From: Hyphomicrobium sp. 12-62-95
GTDB taxonomy: Bacteria > Pseudomonadota > Alphaproteobacteria > Rhizobiales > Hyphomicrobiaceae
NCBI GenBank assembly: GCA_002279935.1
Contig: NCCZ01000008.1
Span: 1-64,000 of the forward strand
Length of the DNA: 64,000 nucleotides
Reading direction: 5' to 3'
Part shown: positions 39,429 to 50,226 of the stretch, piece by piece
How positions within the stretch are numbered: position 1 is the first letter of the stretch
Layout: the number at the start of each line of letters is the position of its first letter
Notes under the pieces: model-generated
Told to the model about the DNA's origin: nothing
Databases searched by the model: none
The model's input: only the letters and a program-made list of their open reading frames with translations
Translations under genes and position numbers: made by a program

Positions 39429-39875
39429 ATGACCGAAGACGATCCGAGGCTCGCCATGATCCGCGGTAACGCGGCGCTCGTCGTGGATGAATTGGGCCCG
39501 ATCTCGGGCCTCCAACCGTTTGACTACGGGCCGGAGTCGGTGGCCTGGGTTGACGGGTATATCGAGCGCCAGCGGCAGCGCATGGATGACCCGGAAGCGG
39601 TCTCAAGCCTCGTGTCGGTTCTGGGCTCCTATCTCGGCGAAGCCGTGATCAAGGCGGCGGGCGGGGCGTGGGACGTGCACGCGCGCGACGAGATCGGCGT
39701 TCGCTTTGAGAATGGCGACTGGTGCTTTCCCTTCTCTAAGGTCGCCAAGCAGTTCGCCTGCGGGACAGCGGATAGCGGAGAATCGATCCTGTCGTTTTAC
39801 AACGTCAGCATTGGTTTCATCGCAGGTGGTACGGCGGGCGACGCGGCGGCGGGACGGTCTTCGGGCGGCGCGTGA
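39429..39875 (+). CDS. Uncharacterised cytoplasmic protein inserted between nuoC and nuoD
   Basis: 148 residues. No signal peptide or membrane helix. The central part (SLVSVLGSYLGEAVIKAAGG, then WDVHARDEIGVRFENGDWCFPFSKVAKQF) resembles small proteins with a helical front and a beta back, such as DUF3806-like families, but I cannot assign it. It lies 24 bases after nuoC in the same direction and is likely co-transcribed. The last 15 residues are Gly/Ala/Ser rich. Confidence 0.6.
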   Translation: MTEDDPRLAMIRGNAALVVDELGPISGLQPFDYGPESVAWVDGYIERQRQRMDDPEAVSSLVSVLGSYLGEAVIKAAGGAWDVHARDEIGVRFENGDWCFPFSKVAKQFACGTADSGESILSFYNVSIGFIAGGTAGDAAAGRSSGGA

Positions 39876-39894
39876 ACGACGTAGAGGCGCAGGA

Positions 39895-40347
39895 ATGAAA
39901 GAGACCCTGAAGGTGGGCGATGTGGCGCGGCTCGAATACAAAGTGCCGGCCAATAAGACCGTGCCGCATCTCTATCCGGAAGCGCACGACTTCCAGATGA
40001 TGCCGACGGTGTTCGCGACCGGTTTCATGGTCGGATTGATGGAATGGGCGTGCATGAAGGTGCTGGAGCCACATTTGGATTCCGGCGAGGGGAGCCTGGG
40101 TGTGCATATCGACGTGTCGCACATTGCAGCGACGGTGCCGGGGCAGGTCGTCACGGTGGATGCGGAGTGCACCGGCATTCAGGGACGGCGGGCGTCGTTC
40201 AAGGTTGTGGCGCATGACGGGTTGGAAAAGATCGGCGAGGGGCGGCACGAGCGGATGGTTATTCCGTGGGAGCGATTTGTTGCCCGCGTGAACGACAAGG
40301 CGAAGCGGGCGCGCGTCGGGGAAATTTCGGTGGTGGGCAAGGTTTGA
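39895..40347 (+). CDS. FlK-like hotdog-fold acyl-CoA thioesterase
   Basis: 150 residues from ATG 39895, behind AGGA. A hotdog-fold protein similar to fluoroacetyl-CoA thioesterase FlK. The FlK catalytic triad Thr42, Glu50 and His76 is matched at the same numbers (ATGFMVGLME, DVSHIAATVPG). FlK's gating Phe36 is a Met here, so fluoroacetyl specificity is unlikely; the substrate is probably another acyl-CoA. It lies in the nuo cluster with no obvious link to complex I. Confidence 0.82.
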   Translation: MKETLKVGDVARLEYKVPANKTVPHLYPEAHDFQMMPTVFATGFMVGLMEWACMKVLEPHLDSGEGSLGVHIDVSHIAATVPGQVVTVDAECTGIQGRRASFKVVAHDGLEKIGEGRHERMVIPWERFVARVNDKAKRARVGEISVVGKV

Positions 40348-40377
40348 GTTCGATCGCAACCGCGTGCCAGGAGGCCA

Positions 40378-40812
40378 ATGATGACTCAGAACAACACCCG
40401 GAGCGGACGTTGCCTGTGCGGCAAGGTCACCTACACTTTTGCGCCGGCTGAGCTAGAGATCGACATCTGCCATTGCGGGATGTGCCGGCGGTGGGGCGGG
40501 GGTCCAGGCTTTTCGGTGAAGGCTGCCGGTGAGGCCGACGTCACGGGAGGCGACTATGTCACCCTATACAAGTCATCGGAGTGGGGCACGCGCCATTTTT
40601 GCCGGGCGTGTGGAACCCATCTGTTCTACAGCGCACCCGTGGCCAACTATTTCGGAGTGAGTGCGGGTACGATAGATGATCTCAGCGGGCTCGCCGTCAC
40701 GACCGAGATCTTTATCGACTGCAAGCCGGACGCCTACGACATCACCAAGCCGACACAAAAGCTGACCGAAGCTGAATTCCTTGCCATGATCGCTGCATCT
40801 GGGACCGAGTGA
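40378..40812 (+). CDS. GFA/CENP-V zinc-binding domain protein
   Basis: 144 residues (ATG 40378 or 40381). The GFA family is named for glutathione-dependent formaldehyde-activating enzyme, though most members have unknown roles. All zinc-type cysteines are present: Cys12 and Cys14 (CLCG), Cys31, Cys33 and Cys36 (CHCGMC), Cys75 and Cys78 (CRACG). Its stop comes five bases before the preferred nuoD start, and a nuoD GTG would overlap it. Confidence 0.88.
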   Translation: MMTQNNTRSGRCLCGKVTYTFAPAELEIDICHCGMCRRWGGGPGFSVKAAGEADVTGGDYVTLYKSSEWGTRHFCRACGTHLFYSAPVANYFGVSAGTIDDLSGLAVTTEIFIDCKPDAYDITKPTQKLTEAEFLAMIAASGTE

Positions 40813-40817
40813 CCACC

Positions 40818-42008
40818 ATGCCTGAAACCGAAATTCGCCAGTTCAACATCAACTTCGGGCCGCAGCATCCCGCCGCGCACGGGGTGTTGCGCCTCGTTCT
40901 GGAACTGGACGGCGAAGTGGTGGAGCGGGTGGACCCGCACGTGGGGCTGTTGCACCGGGGAACGGAGAAGCTGATCGAGGCGAAGACCTACACGCAGGCG
41001 ATCGGGTATTTCGACCGGCTCGATTACGTGGCCCCGATGAACCAGGAGCACGCGTTCTGCTTGGCCGCGGAGAAGCTGCTCGGCATTGAGGTGCCGCGCC
41101 GCGCGCAGTTGATCCGGGTGCTCTATTCGGAGATCGGGCGGCAGTTGTCGCATATTCTCAACGTCACGACGCAGGCCATGGATGTCGGCGCGCTGACGCC
41201 GCCGCTGTGGGGTTTCGAAGAGCGCGAAAAGCTGATGGTGTTCTACGAGCGCGCGTCGGGCTCGCGGATGCATGCGAAGTATTTCCGGATCGGCGGCGTG
41301 CATCAGGATCTGCCGCCGGAATTGATCAACGACATCTATGATTGGTGCGATCCATTCCTGAAGGTTCTGGACGACATCGAAGGGCTGCTGACGGATAACC
41401 GTATCTTCAAGCAGCGCAACGTCGATATCGGCATCGTCCCGCTGCAGGAAGCCTTCGACTGGGGCTTCTCGGGCGTGATGGTGCGTGGATCGGGCGCGGC
41501 ATGGGATCTGCGCAAGGCGCAGCCCTATGAGTGCTACGCGGAAATGGACTTCGATATTCCAATCGGCAAGAACGGCGACTGTTATGATCGCTATCTGTGC
41601 CGCATGGCGGAGATGCGCGAGAGCGTGAAGATCATGAAGCAGTGCTGCGACAAGCTGCGTTCGCCGGATGGTCAAGGGCCCGTCATGACGGCGAACGCGA
41701 AGGTAGCGGCGCCGAAGCGGGGCGAGATGAAGCGCTCGATGGAAGCGCTGATCCACCACTTCAAGCTCTACACCGAAGGCTTCCACGTTCCGGCGGGTGA
41801 GGTTTACGCGTGTGTGGAAGCGCCGAAGGGCGAGTTTGGCGTATTTCTGGTGGCGGATGGGTCGAACAAGCCGTACCGCTGCAAGATCCGCGCGCCTGGG
41901 TTCCCGCATCTGGCAGCGATGGATCATCTCAATCGCGGGCATATGCTGGCGGACGTCTCGGCCATTCTAGGTTCGCTCGATATCGTGTTCGGCGAGATCG
42001 ACCGGTAG
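40818..42008 (+). CDS. nuoD: NADH-quinone oxidoreductase subunit D
   Basis: 396 residues. ATG 40818 gives [22 protein letters not shown], the same N-terminal length as relatives; a GTG at 40809 overlapping the previous stop would add three. NuoD (49 kDa) forms the quinone site with NuoB and is related to NiFe hydrogenase large subunits without their metal cysteines. [14 protein letters not shown] and [13 protein letters not shown] are typical. A PhnA-like gene begins at the very next base after its stop. Confidence 0.97.
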   Translation: MPETEIRQFNINFGPQHPAAHGVLRLVLELDGEVVERVDPHVGLLHRGTEKLIEAKTYTQAIGYFDRLDYVAPMNQEHAFCLAAEKLLGIEVPRRAQLIRVLYSEIGRQLSHILNVTTQAMDVGALTPPLWGFEEREKLMVFYERASGSRMHAKYFRIGGVHQDLPPELINDIYDWCDPFLKVLDDIEGLLTDNRIFKQRNVDIGIVPLQEAFDWGFSGVMVRGSGAAWDLRKAQPYECYAEMDFDIPIGKNGDCYDRYLCRMAEMRESVKIMKQCCDKLRSPDGQGPVMTANAKVAAPKRGEMKRSMEALIHHFKLYTEGFHVPAGEVYACVEAPKGEFGVFLVADGSNKPYRCKIRAPGFPHLAAMDHLNRGHMLADVSAILGSLDIVFGEIDR

Positions 42009-42362
42009 ATGAGTGCGCTTCCCGCCTGCCCGAAGTGTTCGTCCACATATACCTATGAAGACGGCGGGCTGTTCGTTTGCCCAGAGTGCGCCAACGAGTG
42101 GTCCGCTGATGCGGTTGCCGCGACAGATGACGATGACGGTCCGCGTGTCATCAAGGATGCCGTTGGCAATGTGCTGGCGGACGGTGACACGGTGACGGTC
42201 ATCAAGGATCTGAAGATCAAAGGGTCGTCGTCGGTCGTGAAGATCGGGACGAAGGTGCGCAACATCCGGCTCATCGACGGGACAGGCGGGCATGACATCG
42301 ATTGTAAAATCGATGGCGTCGGTCCGATGCAGCTCAAATCGGAATTCGTGAAAAAGGCGTGA
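42009..42362 (+). CDS. yjdM: PhnA/YjdM-family zinc-ribbon protein
   Basis: 117 residues, ATG directly after the nuoD stop. An N-terminal zinc ribbon (Cys7, Cys10, Cys24, Cys27 in CPKC and CPEC) precedes the PhnA domain ([37 protein letters not shown]). The family was once called alkylphosphonate utilisation protein, but the true function is unknown. It is tightly coupled to nuoD. Confidence 0.93.
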   Translation: MSALPACPKCSSTYTYEDGGLFVCPECANEWSADAVAATDDDDGPRVIKDAVGNVLADGDTVTVIKDLKIKGSSSVVKIGTKVRNIRLIDGTGGHDIDCKIDGVGPMQLKSEFVKKA

Positions 42363-42369
42363 GCCGGGC

Positions 42370-42669
42370 TCAGCCCTTGCGCCCCGGGAATCTCAGCAGG
42401 CTTGCTGAGGTTTCGCCCTCTTTCTCGTAAACCTCGAGGAAGGCGATCAGGCCGTCGAGGTGGACGAGGTAGTCGGTGGCTGGAAGTTCCTCGCATTCCA
42501 ACATGTGAGCCGAGAAGTCGGCATTCTCGATGGCGCCATCGAGGAGGCCGACCGCGTTGTCGAAGGGTGACGTGTTCCAGAGGGTGTCGTCGGGGTGGGT
42601 ATCGACGCGCTCGCGGATGCCGCGGAGGCTGGCTGCGACGGCGCGGATGCGGCGGAGGTCGGCGGTCAT
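42370..42669 (-). CDS. Uncharacterised small cytoplasmic protein, antisense within the nuo cluster
   Basis: 99 residues on the minus strand; GAGGA lies about six bases before the ATG at 42669. The sequence is acidic and helical in look (MTADLRRIRAVAASLRGIRE, FLEVYEKEGE) and belongs to no family I know. It points against the nuo genes and so splits the cluster into an A-D part and an E-N part. Confidence 0.6.
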   Translation of the reverse strand: MTADLRRIRAVAASLRGIRERVDTHPDDTLWNTSPFDNAVGLLDGAIENADFSAHMLECEELPATDYLVHLDGLIAFLEVYEKEGETSASLLRFPGRKG

Positions 42670-42769
42670 GGGAGGGTCCTCTTTTCCGGGTTCTTAATCA
42701 TAAAGTACGTCAGCGGAAAGGTTTAAGCCGGAGTAATCTCTCCGAAACTAGGTACTGGTACGGTGGAAG

Positions 42770-42955
42770 TTGAACCAGAATTCTTCAGCTGATGCGGCCA
42801 AGCCCATGTCACAGCTCGATATTCAGACTGAAATGCTCATCGCGCTCAGCATCTTAGTGTGGATGGTGGGCCTGTTTGCCTTCGATACCATCCGGCGGCA
42901 CCGCCAGTCCAAGCGGGATGCATGGAAGAAGGATTCCGAGCGGCGCTGGACCTGA
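42770..42955 (+). CDS. Small single-pass membrane protein
   Basis: 61 residues from a TTG start, or 49 from ATG 42806. One hydrophobic helix (MLIALSILVWMVGLFAF) is followed by a strongly basic tail (RRHRQSKRDAWKKDSERRW). No family recognised. The tail charge suggests the C terminus is cytoplasmic. The start is uncertain. Confidence 0.45.
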   Translation: MNQNSSADAAKPMSQLDIQTEMLIALSILVWMVGLFAFDTIRRHRQSKRDAWKKDSERRWT

Positions 42956-43159
42956 TTTGTTCGCTCTCATCGGCCGATTCGCGGCCGGTCGCCGTCCTCC
43001 AGAGCTCGCCCCTTAACCGCCGCCCCAGGTTGCTCTGGTGGCGGCTTTTGTTTTTTGCCACTAGTCTGACGACGGCCGATTGGTTTGCGCCACCGGCTGT
43101 TTTTGGCGTGAGACCCTGCAATCTGGCGTTTGCCGGCGGGGCGGAGTGGGTGGGCGACA

Positions 43160-43489
43160 ATGATCGTTGGCTGGGGCTTGTCGCTGGCAACCTACCGGAT
43201 GTTTGCGCGCCGGAATGGGTGGCCGATGGGGTCGCTGCAGGCCGATCTCCCGGCCGTTCCCGTGATTCTGGGGTTGGCATCGTTTCTGTCTGGGCTGCTC
43301 TTTGCCGCGGCGCTGGGCCCCGACTATGGCGGGTGGATCATTTTGCTATTCGGCGTGCTTCTTGCCATTTTCTGGACGGGGTTCCTGCGGGTGGGATCGC
43401 AGGTGTCGCTGTTTCTGGCCCCGGTCGCCATGGCGTTGCTGTTGATCGCCTGGTTCAGCGATTTCGATAAAGTGCTGCACTGGACCTGA
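43160..43489 (+). CDS. Uncharacterised multi-pass membrane protein
   Basis: 109 residues from ATG 43160 (43130 would add ten). Three to four hydrophobic segments: about 2-14, 35-57, 62-78 and 84-101. A short basic stretch (YRMFARRNGW) follows the first. No family is recognised. It lies in the break of the nuo cluster, 338 bases before nuoE. Confidence 0.5.
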   Translation: MIVGWGLSLATYRMFARRNGWPMGSLQADLPAVPVILGLASFLSGLLFAAALGPDYGGWIILLFGVLLAIFWTGFLRVGSQVSLFLAPVAMALLLIAWFSDFDKVLHWT

Positions 43490-43827
43490 CGGGGCAACGC
43501 AGGCGGCAAAGCTCGGGCCCTAAACCTTTGGGCTTCAAATCTCAGGCACCAAACCCCCGGTGGGCGCTCTGCATAGGGGCGTTGCTCCCTGGCATCTCGC
43601 GACATCGCGGCGCGGGAGCCCGACGATCGTCCAAGGCTTCCGCGCTTGCGTTGTACGCGTCCAGGCCGTAGTTGAAACGCGGGGCCGTCGATGGGTTCGG
43701 GGGCGGGGAAGACCCCTCTAACTGGCGCGCCCGGGCGATTGTTTTTGCTTTGCATTCCGCCAAACGCCGGACCCCGTCTTTCTTGGGCCTCCCCTTGGGA
43801 GGTTGAGGCCGCTTCTGGGAGCCGTGC
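43490..43827. other. Gene-free region upstream of nuoE
   Basis: 338 bases with no credible gene. As the A-D part of the cluster is cut off by an opposing gene, this stretch probably holds a promoter for nuoE-N. I see inverted repeats such as CTCGCGACATCGCGG near 43597 but no clear promoter. Confidence 0.4.
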
Positions 43828-44778
43828 ATGGCCGTTCGCCGCCTACATCCGGATCAACCCGCCCACTTTGCGTTCACGCCCGAAAACATGGCGTGGGTCA
43901 ACGCGACGATTGCGAAGTATCCGCAGGGGAAGCAGGCCTCGGCGGTAATCCCCGTTCTGTGGCGGGCGCAGGAGCAAATTGGCGGCTGGATCACGGAGCC
44001 GGCCATCCGCGTTGTGGCCGATATGCTGGGCATGGCGCATATCCGCGTGCTCGAGATCGCGACCTTCTACACCATGTTTCAGCTGGCGCCGATTGGCTCC
44101 AAGGCGCACGTGCAGGTCTGCGGGACGACGCCGTGCATGCTGCGGGGTTCGAAGGACCTGATCAAGGTCTGCAAATCGCGCATTTCCGATGAGGCGTTTC
44201 ACATCTCGGACGACGGCGCGTTCTCCTGGGAAGAGGTCGAGTGTCTGGGCAGTTGCGCGAATGCTCCCATGGTCCAGATCGGCAAGGATACCTACGAGGA
44301 CCTGACGGCGGAGAGCTTCAACGCGCTATTGGATGGGTTTGCGAAGGGTAGCCCGCCCCAGCCGGGATCGCAGATCGGACGGACGGCGTCGTGTCCCGAA
44401 GGTGGGCCGACGACGTTGACCGATCCGGCGCTTTACGATGGGTCGCGGATTGGTCAGTGGCAGAAGCGGTTGGCGGGCGGTGGTGGCGCGGCACCTGCGA
44501 CGCCGGCGGCACCTGCTGCCCCATCGACGCCGCCCGCGCCCTCCGCACCGCCGGCCTCGGCGGCACCCGCGACGGAGGCCAAGCCTTTCGTGCATCCAGC
44601 TGCGCTCGCCGCGATGGCGAACGCGGGGATTGTGAAGGAATTGGAAGATCGATCGAGTGGGGGCAAGCCGATTGCGGCCAGTGAGCTGGCCAATCTGGCG
44701 CAGTTGGCGCGGGTCAAGGGTCCGGCGGCTTACGGAGCGCGACCGGATGACACCGACGGCGGGAAAGCGGAGAGCTAA
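43828..44778 (+). CDS. nuoE: NADH-quinone oxidoreductase subunit E with long C-terminal extension
   Basis: 316 residues; the NuoE core (24 kDa) needs only about 170. The 2Fe-2S cluster N1a ligands are Cys98, Cys103, Cys139 and Cys143 (CGTTPC, CLGSC). After residue 171 there is a poorly conserved region, a Pro/Ala-rich linker (about 220-247) and a last segment of about 65 residues with helices ([19 protein letters not shown]). Relatives also carry extensions, but their helix-hairpin-helix type tail is not apparent here. The stop overlaps the next ATG by one base. Confidence 0.96.
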   Translation: MAVRRLHPDQPAHFAFTPENMAWVNATIAKYPQGKQASAVIPVLWRAQEQIGGWITEPAIRVVADMLGMAHIRVLEIATFYTMFQLAPIGSKAHVQVCGTTPCMLRGSKDLIKVCKSRISDEAFHISDDGAFSWEEVECLGSCANAPMVQIGKDTYEDLTAESFNALLDGFAKGSPPQPGSQIGRTASCPEGGPTTLTDPALYDGSRIGQWQKRLAGGGGAAPATPAAPAAPSTPPAPSAPPASAAPATEAKPFVHPAALAAMANAGIVKELEDRSSGGKPIAASELANLAQLARVKGPAAYGARPDDTDGGKAES

Positions 44779-44988
44779 TGGGTCAGATCGGTTTGTTTAT
44801 CGGGTTGAAGATCGTCACGCTGTTTGCGGCCATCGCGCAGACCGTGGGGTTTATCGGTCTCTTTGCGTTCGAAGCGCTTGATCCCTACAAGTGGCAGTTG
44901 CTGATTGGGGGAACGGTCGTGGCCCTGATATCGGAATTCTTGTCGGCCTACGTGATGCGGCGACAGCCAAAGAGGCATGAGATCAACG

Positions 44989-44999
<11 letters not shown>
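44778..44999 (+). CDS. Small two-helix membrane protein between nuoE and nuoF
   Basis: 73 residues. Its ATG shares a base with the nuoE stop, and its stop lies inside the nuoF start region, so it is coupled on both sides. Two hydrophobic helices (about 4-31 and 39-59) join through ALDPYKWQ; the tail is basic (RRQPKRHE). Unassigned frames occur at such positions in other alphaproteobacterial nuo/nqo clusters. A role in complex I assembly or as an accessory subunit is inferred from position only. Confidence 0.7.
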
Positions 45000-46272
<1,273 letters not shown>

Positions 46273-46293
46273 TCCTTTTCAGACGAGAAACGC

Positions 46294-48360
46294 ATGGCAC
46301 GCAAGCTCATCGTCGACGGGGTTGATATCGAGGTGGAAGACGGCACCACGCTGATGCATGCGTGCGAGGCTGCCGGCGCCGAGATCCCGCGGTTTTGCTA
46401 TCACGAGCGGCTGTCGATCGCGGGCAACTGCCGCATGTGCCTCGTCGAGGTCGAGGGCAGCCCGAAGCCGATCGCGTCGTGTGCGATGCTGGTCAACGAT
46501 CTGCCGCCCAATCGCGATGGCTCGCCCAAGAAGGTGTTCACCACGAGTAAGGTTGCCCGGAAAGCGCGCGAAGGCGTGATGGAGTTTCTGCTCCTCAACC
46601 ATCCGCTCGACTGCCCGATCTGCGACCAGGGCGGGGAGTGCGATCTGCAAGACCAGGCGATGGCGTTTGGCGTCGGCGGGTCGCGCTATGAAGAAAACAA
46701 GCGCGCGGTCGAGGACAAGTATATCGGGCCACTGATCAAGACGGTGATGACACGGTGTATCCACTGCACGCGCTGTGTCCGCTACATGACTGAGATCGCG
46801 GGCGTGGAAGAACTGGGCCTTATCGGGCGTGGCGAGGATGCCGAGATCACGACCTATCTCGAAAAGGGCATCCTGACCGAAATGAGCGCTAACGCGGTGG
46901 ACCTGTGTCCTGTGGGCGCGCTGACGCACCGGCCGTGGGCGCACAATGCGCGGCCGTGGGAATTGAAGAAGACAGAGAGCGTCGATGTGATGGACGCGGT
47001 TGGCTCTGCCATTCGGGTTGATACGCGCGGGCGCGAGGTGATGCGCATTCTGCCGCGTAATAACGATGCGGTGAACGAAGAATGGATCTCGGATAAGACG
47101 CGGCATGTGGTCGATGGACTAAAGACACAGCGGTTGGACCGGCCGTATGTGCGCCGCAACGGGCGGCTGGTGCCGGCCACGTGGGCCGAGGCGCTGGATG
47201 CGGTGGCGCAGCGGCTGAAATCGACGATCCCGGCGAAGATCGGCGCGATTGCGGGCGATCTGGCGGGCGCGGAGGAGATGTTCGCGCTCAAGGAATTGAT
47301 GGCCGGGCTCGGCGTGACGAACCTCGATTGCCGGCAGACGGGCGAGGCGCTTGATCCGGCGCTGGGCCGGGCAAGCTATCTGTTCAATTCCACGATTGAG
47401 GGGATTGAAGCGGCCGATGCGATCATGATCATCGGCGCCAACCCGCGCTTGGAGGCGCCGGTACTCAACGCGCGCATCCGCAAGCGCGCGCGGCAGGGTG
47501 GTTTGCTCGTCGGTGTCATCGGTGAAGCGGTCGATCTGGGGTATGCCTACAACCATCTCGGCGCTTCGCCGGCGGCGCTGCAGCAATTCGTCGACCATGC
47601 TCCTGCCGCCAAGGAGCGGCCGATGTTTATCATTGGTAGCGGCGCGCTGACGCGTCCGGACGGGGCGGCGATCCTGGGCTTGGCGGCCAAGGCGGCGCAG
47701 GCGCTGGGTGTGATGAAGGACGGCTGGAACGGGTTCAACATTCTACACACGGCGGCGGCGCGGGTGGCCGGTCTCGATTTAGGCTTCGTGCCGGGTGCCA
47801 AGGGCCTTACGGCCGCGCAGATGGCGGCGGGCGGCGTGGACGTTCTGTTCAATCTGGGCGCTGACGAGGTCGATATCGCGCCGGGCGCGTTCGTGATCTA
47901 CCAGGGCAGCCATGGCGATCGGGGTGCGCATCGCGCCGACGTGATCCTGCCGGGGGCGGCCTACACGGAAAAGAGCGCGACTTTCGTGAATACGGAAGGC
48001 CGCGCGCAGCAGACGGTGCGGGCCGTGTTCCCGCCGGGCGAGGCGCGCGAGGATTGGACGATCCTCAGGGCTCTTTCGGCGGAAATCGGGCGGGCGCTGC
48101 CGTTCGATACGCTGGAACAGTTGCGCGCGAAGATGTATGCGGCAGTGCCTCAGTTGGCGGCGCTCAACACGGTGTCGCTGGTGGACGCGGGGGCGATTGC
48201 GGGGTTGGCCAAGCTGGCGGGGGCGGTGCGGGACGAGCCGATGCGCGCGACCGTGCAGGACTTCTACCTGACCAACCCGATCGCGCGGGCGTCGCAGGTG
48301 ATGGCCGAGTTGAGCGCGCTCAGGCATGCGTCCAACAAGATGCTGTCGGCGGCGGAATAA
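46294..48360 (+). CDS. nuoG: NADH-quinone oxidoreductase subunit G
   Basis: 688 residues. The 75-kDa subunit carries N1b (Cys35, Cys46, Cys49, Cys63), N5 (His103, Cys107, Cys110, Cys116) and N4 (Cys155, Cys158, Cys161, Cys205). No cysteine group for the extra cluster N7 is seen around 225-280. A molybdopterin-oxidoreductase-like domain fills residues 220 to the end. Confidence 0.98.
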   Translation: MARKLIVDGVDIEVEDGTTLMHACEAAGAEIPRFCYHERLSIAGNCRMCLVEVEGSPKPIASCAMLVNDLPPNRDGSPKKVFTTSKVARKAREGVMEFLLLNHPLDCPICDQGGECDLQDQAMAFGVGGSRYEENKRAVEDKYIGPLIKTVMTRCIHCTRCVRYMTEIAGVEELGLIGRGEDAEITTYLEKGILTEMSANAVDLCPVGALTHRPWAHNARPWELKKTESVDVMDAVGSAIRVDTRGREVMRILPRNNDAVNEEWISDKTRHVVDGLKTQRLDRPYVRRNGRLVPATWAEALDAVAQRLKSTIPAKIGAIAGDLAGAEEMFALKELMAGLGVTNLDCRQTGEALDPALGRASYLFNSTIEGIEAADAIMIIGANPRLEAPVLNARIRKRARQGGLLVGVIGEAVDLGYAYNHLGASPAALQQFVDHAPAAKERPMFIIGSGALTRPDGAAILGLAAKAAQALGVMKDGWNGFNILHTAAARVAGLDLGFVPGAKGLTAAQMAAGGVDVLFNLGADEVDIAPGAFVIYQGSHGDRGAHRADVILPGAAYTEKSATFVNTEGRAQQTVRAVFPPGEAREDWTILRALSAEIGRALPFDTLEQLRAKMYAAVPQLAALNTVSLVDAGAIAGLAKLAGAVRDEPMRATVQDFYLTNPIARASQVMAELSALRHASNKMLSAAE

Positions 48361-48378
48361 GAAGAGGCAGGGGAGAAC

Positions 48379-49440
48379 ATGGCCGAACAGTCGACCCTGT
48401 GGGACAGCCTGATCTGGCTCGCGATCAACGTGGGCCTGAGCCTCGCGTTGCTGACCGGGCTATTGATCATCATCGCGTATCTGCTGTTGCTCGACCGTAA
48501 GGTGTGGGCGGCGGTGCAGATGCGCAAGGGACCTAACGTCGTGGGGCCGTGGGGTCTGCTGCAGTCGTTCGCTGACCTGATTAAGTTCGCGGTCAAAGAA
48601 CCGGTTATACCGGCGGGCGCCAACAAAGGTGTGTTTCTTCTGGCTCCGCTGGCCACGGCCGTGTGTGCGCTGGCGGCATGGGCGGTGATCCCGGTGAGTG
48701 AGAACAGCTGGGGCAAGTGGGTCATCTCCGACTTGAATGTCGGCGTGCTCTACATTCTCGCGATCTCGTCGCTTGGCGTTTACGGCGTGATCATGGGCGG
48801 GTGGGCGTCGAACTCGAAGTATCCGTTCATGGGCGCGCTGCGCTCGGCGGCGCAGATGGTGTCGTATGAAGTTTCGATCGGGTTCGTGATCATCACGGTG
48901 CTGCTGCTCGTCGGCTCGCTCAACATGACCGAGATCGTGCGGGCGCAGGCGGATGGGATCGGGACGTCGGCGGGATTGCCGGCGTCGTTTCTGGATTGGC
49001 ACTGGTTGGTGCTGCTGCCGATGTTCGTGATTTTCTTTATCTCGGCTTTGGCGGAGACCAACCGGCCGCCGTTCGATCTTGTCGAAGCGGAATCGGAGCT
49101 CGTGGCGGGCTTCATGGTGGAATATTCGTCGACGCCGTATCTCTTGTTCATGCTGGGCGAGTACGTGGCGATCGTGACCATGTGCGCGCTGGGGACGATC
49201 CTGTTTCTCGGCGGATGGCTGCCTCCGGTCGATATCGCGCCGCTGAACTGGGTGCCGGGGATTGTCTGGTTCATTCTGAAGGCGACGTTCCTGTTCTTCA
49301 TGTTCGCCATGGTGAAGGCGTTCGTGCCGCGCTACCGGTACGACCAGCTGATGCGGCTGGGCTGGAAGGTGTTCCTGCCGCTGTCGCTTTTGGCGGTGGT
49401 CGTCGTGGCGGCGGTCGTTCAATTCGGGGGCGTGACGTGA
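48379..49440 (+). CDS. nuoH: NADH-quinone oxidoreductase subunit H
   Basis: 353 residues, eight or nine membrane helices. NuoH (ND1) forms the quinone entry with NuoB and Nuo[25 protein letters not shown] and [23 protein letters not shown] (shown in part) are signature stretches. AGGGGAG precedes the ATG. The stop overlaps the GTG of the next small gene (GTGA). Confidence 0.97.
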   Translation: MAEQSTLWDSLIWLAINVGLSLALLTGLLIIIAYLLLLDRKVWAAVQMRKGPNVVGPWGLLQSFADLIKFAVKEPVIPAGANKGVFLLAPLATAVCALAAWAVIPVSENSWGKWVISDLNVGVLYILAISSLGVYGVIMGGWASNSKYPFMGALRSAAQMVSYEVSIGFVIITVLLLVGSLNMTEIVRAQADGIGTSAGLPASFLDWHWLVLLPMFVIFFISALAETNRPPFDLVEAESELVAGFMVEYSSTPYLLFMLGEYVAIVTMCALGTILFLGGWLPPVDIAPLNWVPGIVWFILKATFLFFMFAMVKAFVPRYRYDQLMRLGWKVFLPLSLLAVVVVAAVVQFGGVT

Positions 49441-49652
49441 CGAGCGCGCTCATCGGTCTGGCGGTTGGATTTGGCGTAGGGCTTTTTGGCTTCTTCGCGA
49501 TCCGGAAGCTTGCCGATAAAATCGTTCTGGCGCGGCCGGATGGGGCGGGGCAACGCACGGTGGCGCTGCTGCGGTCGACCGCCATCGTCGATCTTGTTCT
49601 CTTCACCGTCGGCGGGGCTCTCGTCGGCTATTTCTTCTTTCCGAGCGGTTGA
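49437..49652 (+). CDS. Small two-helix membrane protein between nuoH and nuoI
   Basis: 71 residues from a GTG that overlaps the nuoH stop by four bases. Two hydrophobic helices (about 3-22 and 49-69) flank a basic middle ([18 protein letters not shown]). nuoI begins three bases after its stop. The tight coupling argues that it is translated with complex I subunits. No family is recognised. Confidence 0.65.
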   Translation: MTSALIGLAVGFGVGLFGFFAIRKLADKIVLARPDGAGQRTVALLRSTAIVDLVLFTVGGALVGYFFFPSG

Positions 49653-49655
49653 TCC

Positions 49656-50144
49656 ATGAACATCGCGCAGGGTGTGAAGTCGCTGTTTCTCATCGAGTTC
49701 GTGAAGGCCTTCGGCCTCTCGATGCGGTACTTCTTCGCGCCGAAAAAGACGCTCAATTATCCCTTCGAGAAGGGGCCGCTGTCGCCGCGCTTTCGCGGTG
49801 AGCATGCGTTGCGCCGCTATCCGAATGGGGAAGAGCGCTGCATTGCCTGCAAGCTGTGCGAGGCGATCTGCCCGGCGCAAGCGATCACCATCGAGGCCGG
49901 TCCGCGCCGCAACGACGGCACGCGGCGGACGACGCGGTACGACATCGACATGACGAAGTGCATTTATTGCGGGCTTTGCCAGGAGGCGTGTCCGGTGGAC
50001 GCGATCGTGGAGGGGCCGAATTTCGAGTTCGCGACCGAGACGCGCGAGGAACTTTTCTACGACAAGGACAAGCTGCTTGCGAACGGCGACCGGTGGGAGC
50101 GCGAGATCGCGCGGAACATGGCGGCGGACGCGAAGTACAGGTGA
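49656..50144 (+). CDS. nuoI: NADH-quinone oxidoreductase subunit I
   Basis: 162 residues. NuoI (TYKY) carries clusters N6a and N6b; ligands are Cys62, Cys65, Cys68, Cys112 and Cys102, Cys105, Cys108, Cys72 in the two ferredoxin motifs [12 protein letters not shown] and [12 protein letters not shown]. The N-terminal amphipathic helix contacts the membrane arm. Length is normal. A REP-like element follows it. Confidence 0.98.
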   Translation: MNIAQGVKSLFLIEFVKAFGLSMRYFFAPKKTLNYPFEKGPLSPRFRGEHALRRYPNGEERCIACKLCEAICPAQAITIEAGPRRNDGTRRTTRYDIDMTKCIYCGLCQEACPVDAIVEGPNFEFATETREELFYDKDKLLANGDRWEREIARNMAADAKYR

Positions 50145-50176
50145 TGGAACGGTTGAGGCGGGCGGCCGCGTTCGTG

Positions 50177-50220
50177 GCTGCCCCTCACCCTAACCCTCTC
50201 CCCGCGCGCGGGGAGAGGGT
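50177..50220. repeat. REP-like element inside the nuo operon
   Basis: GCTGCCCCTCACCCTAACCC, then CTCTCCCC-GCGCGC-GGGGAGAG. This is the same element as the pair at 3991-4106. It ends six bases before the nuoJ ATG, so its hairpin overlaps the place of the nuoJ ribosome site. Confidence 0.85.
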
Positions 50221-50226
50221 ACAAGG

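Noticed and set aside
40809..40817. GTG 40809 as nuoD start
   Set aside because: It would overlap the previous stop neatly, but ATG 40818 gives the same N-terminal length as related NuoD proteins.
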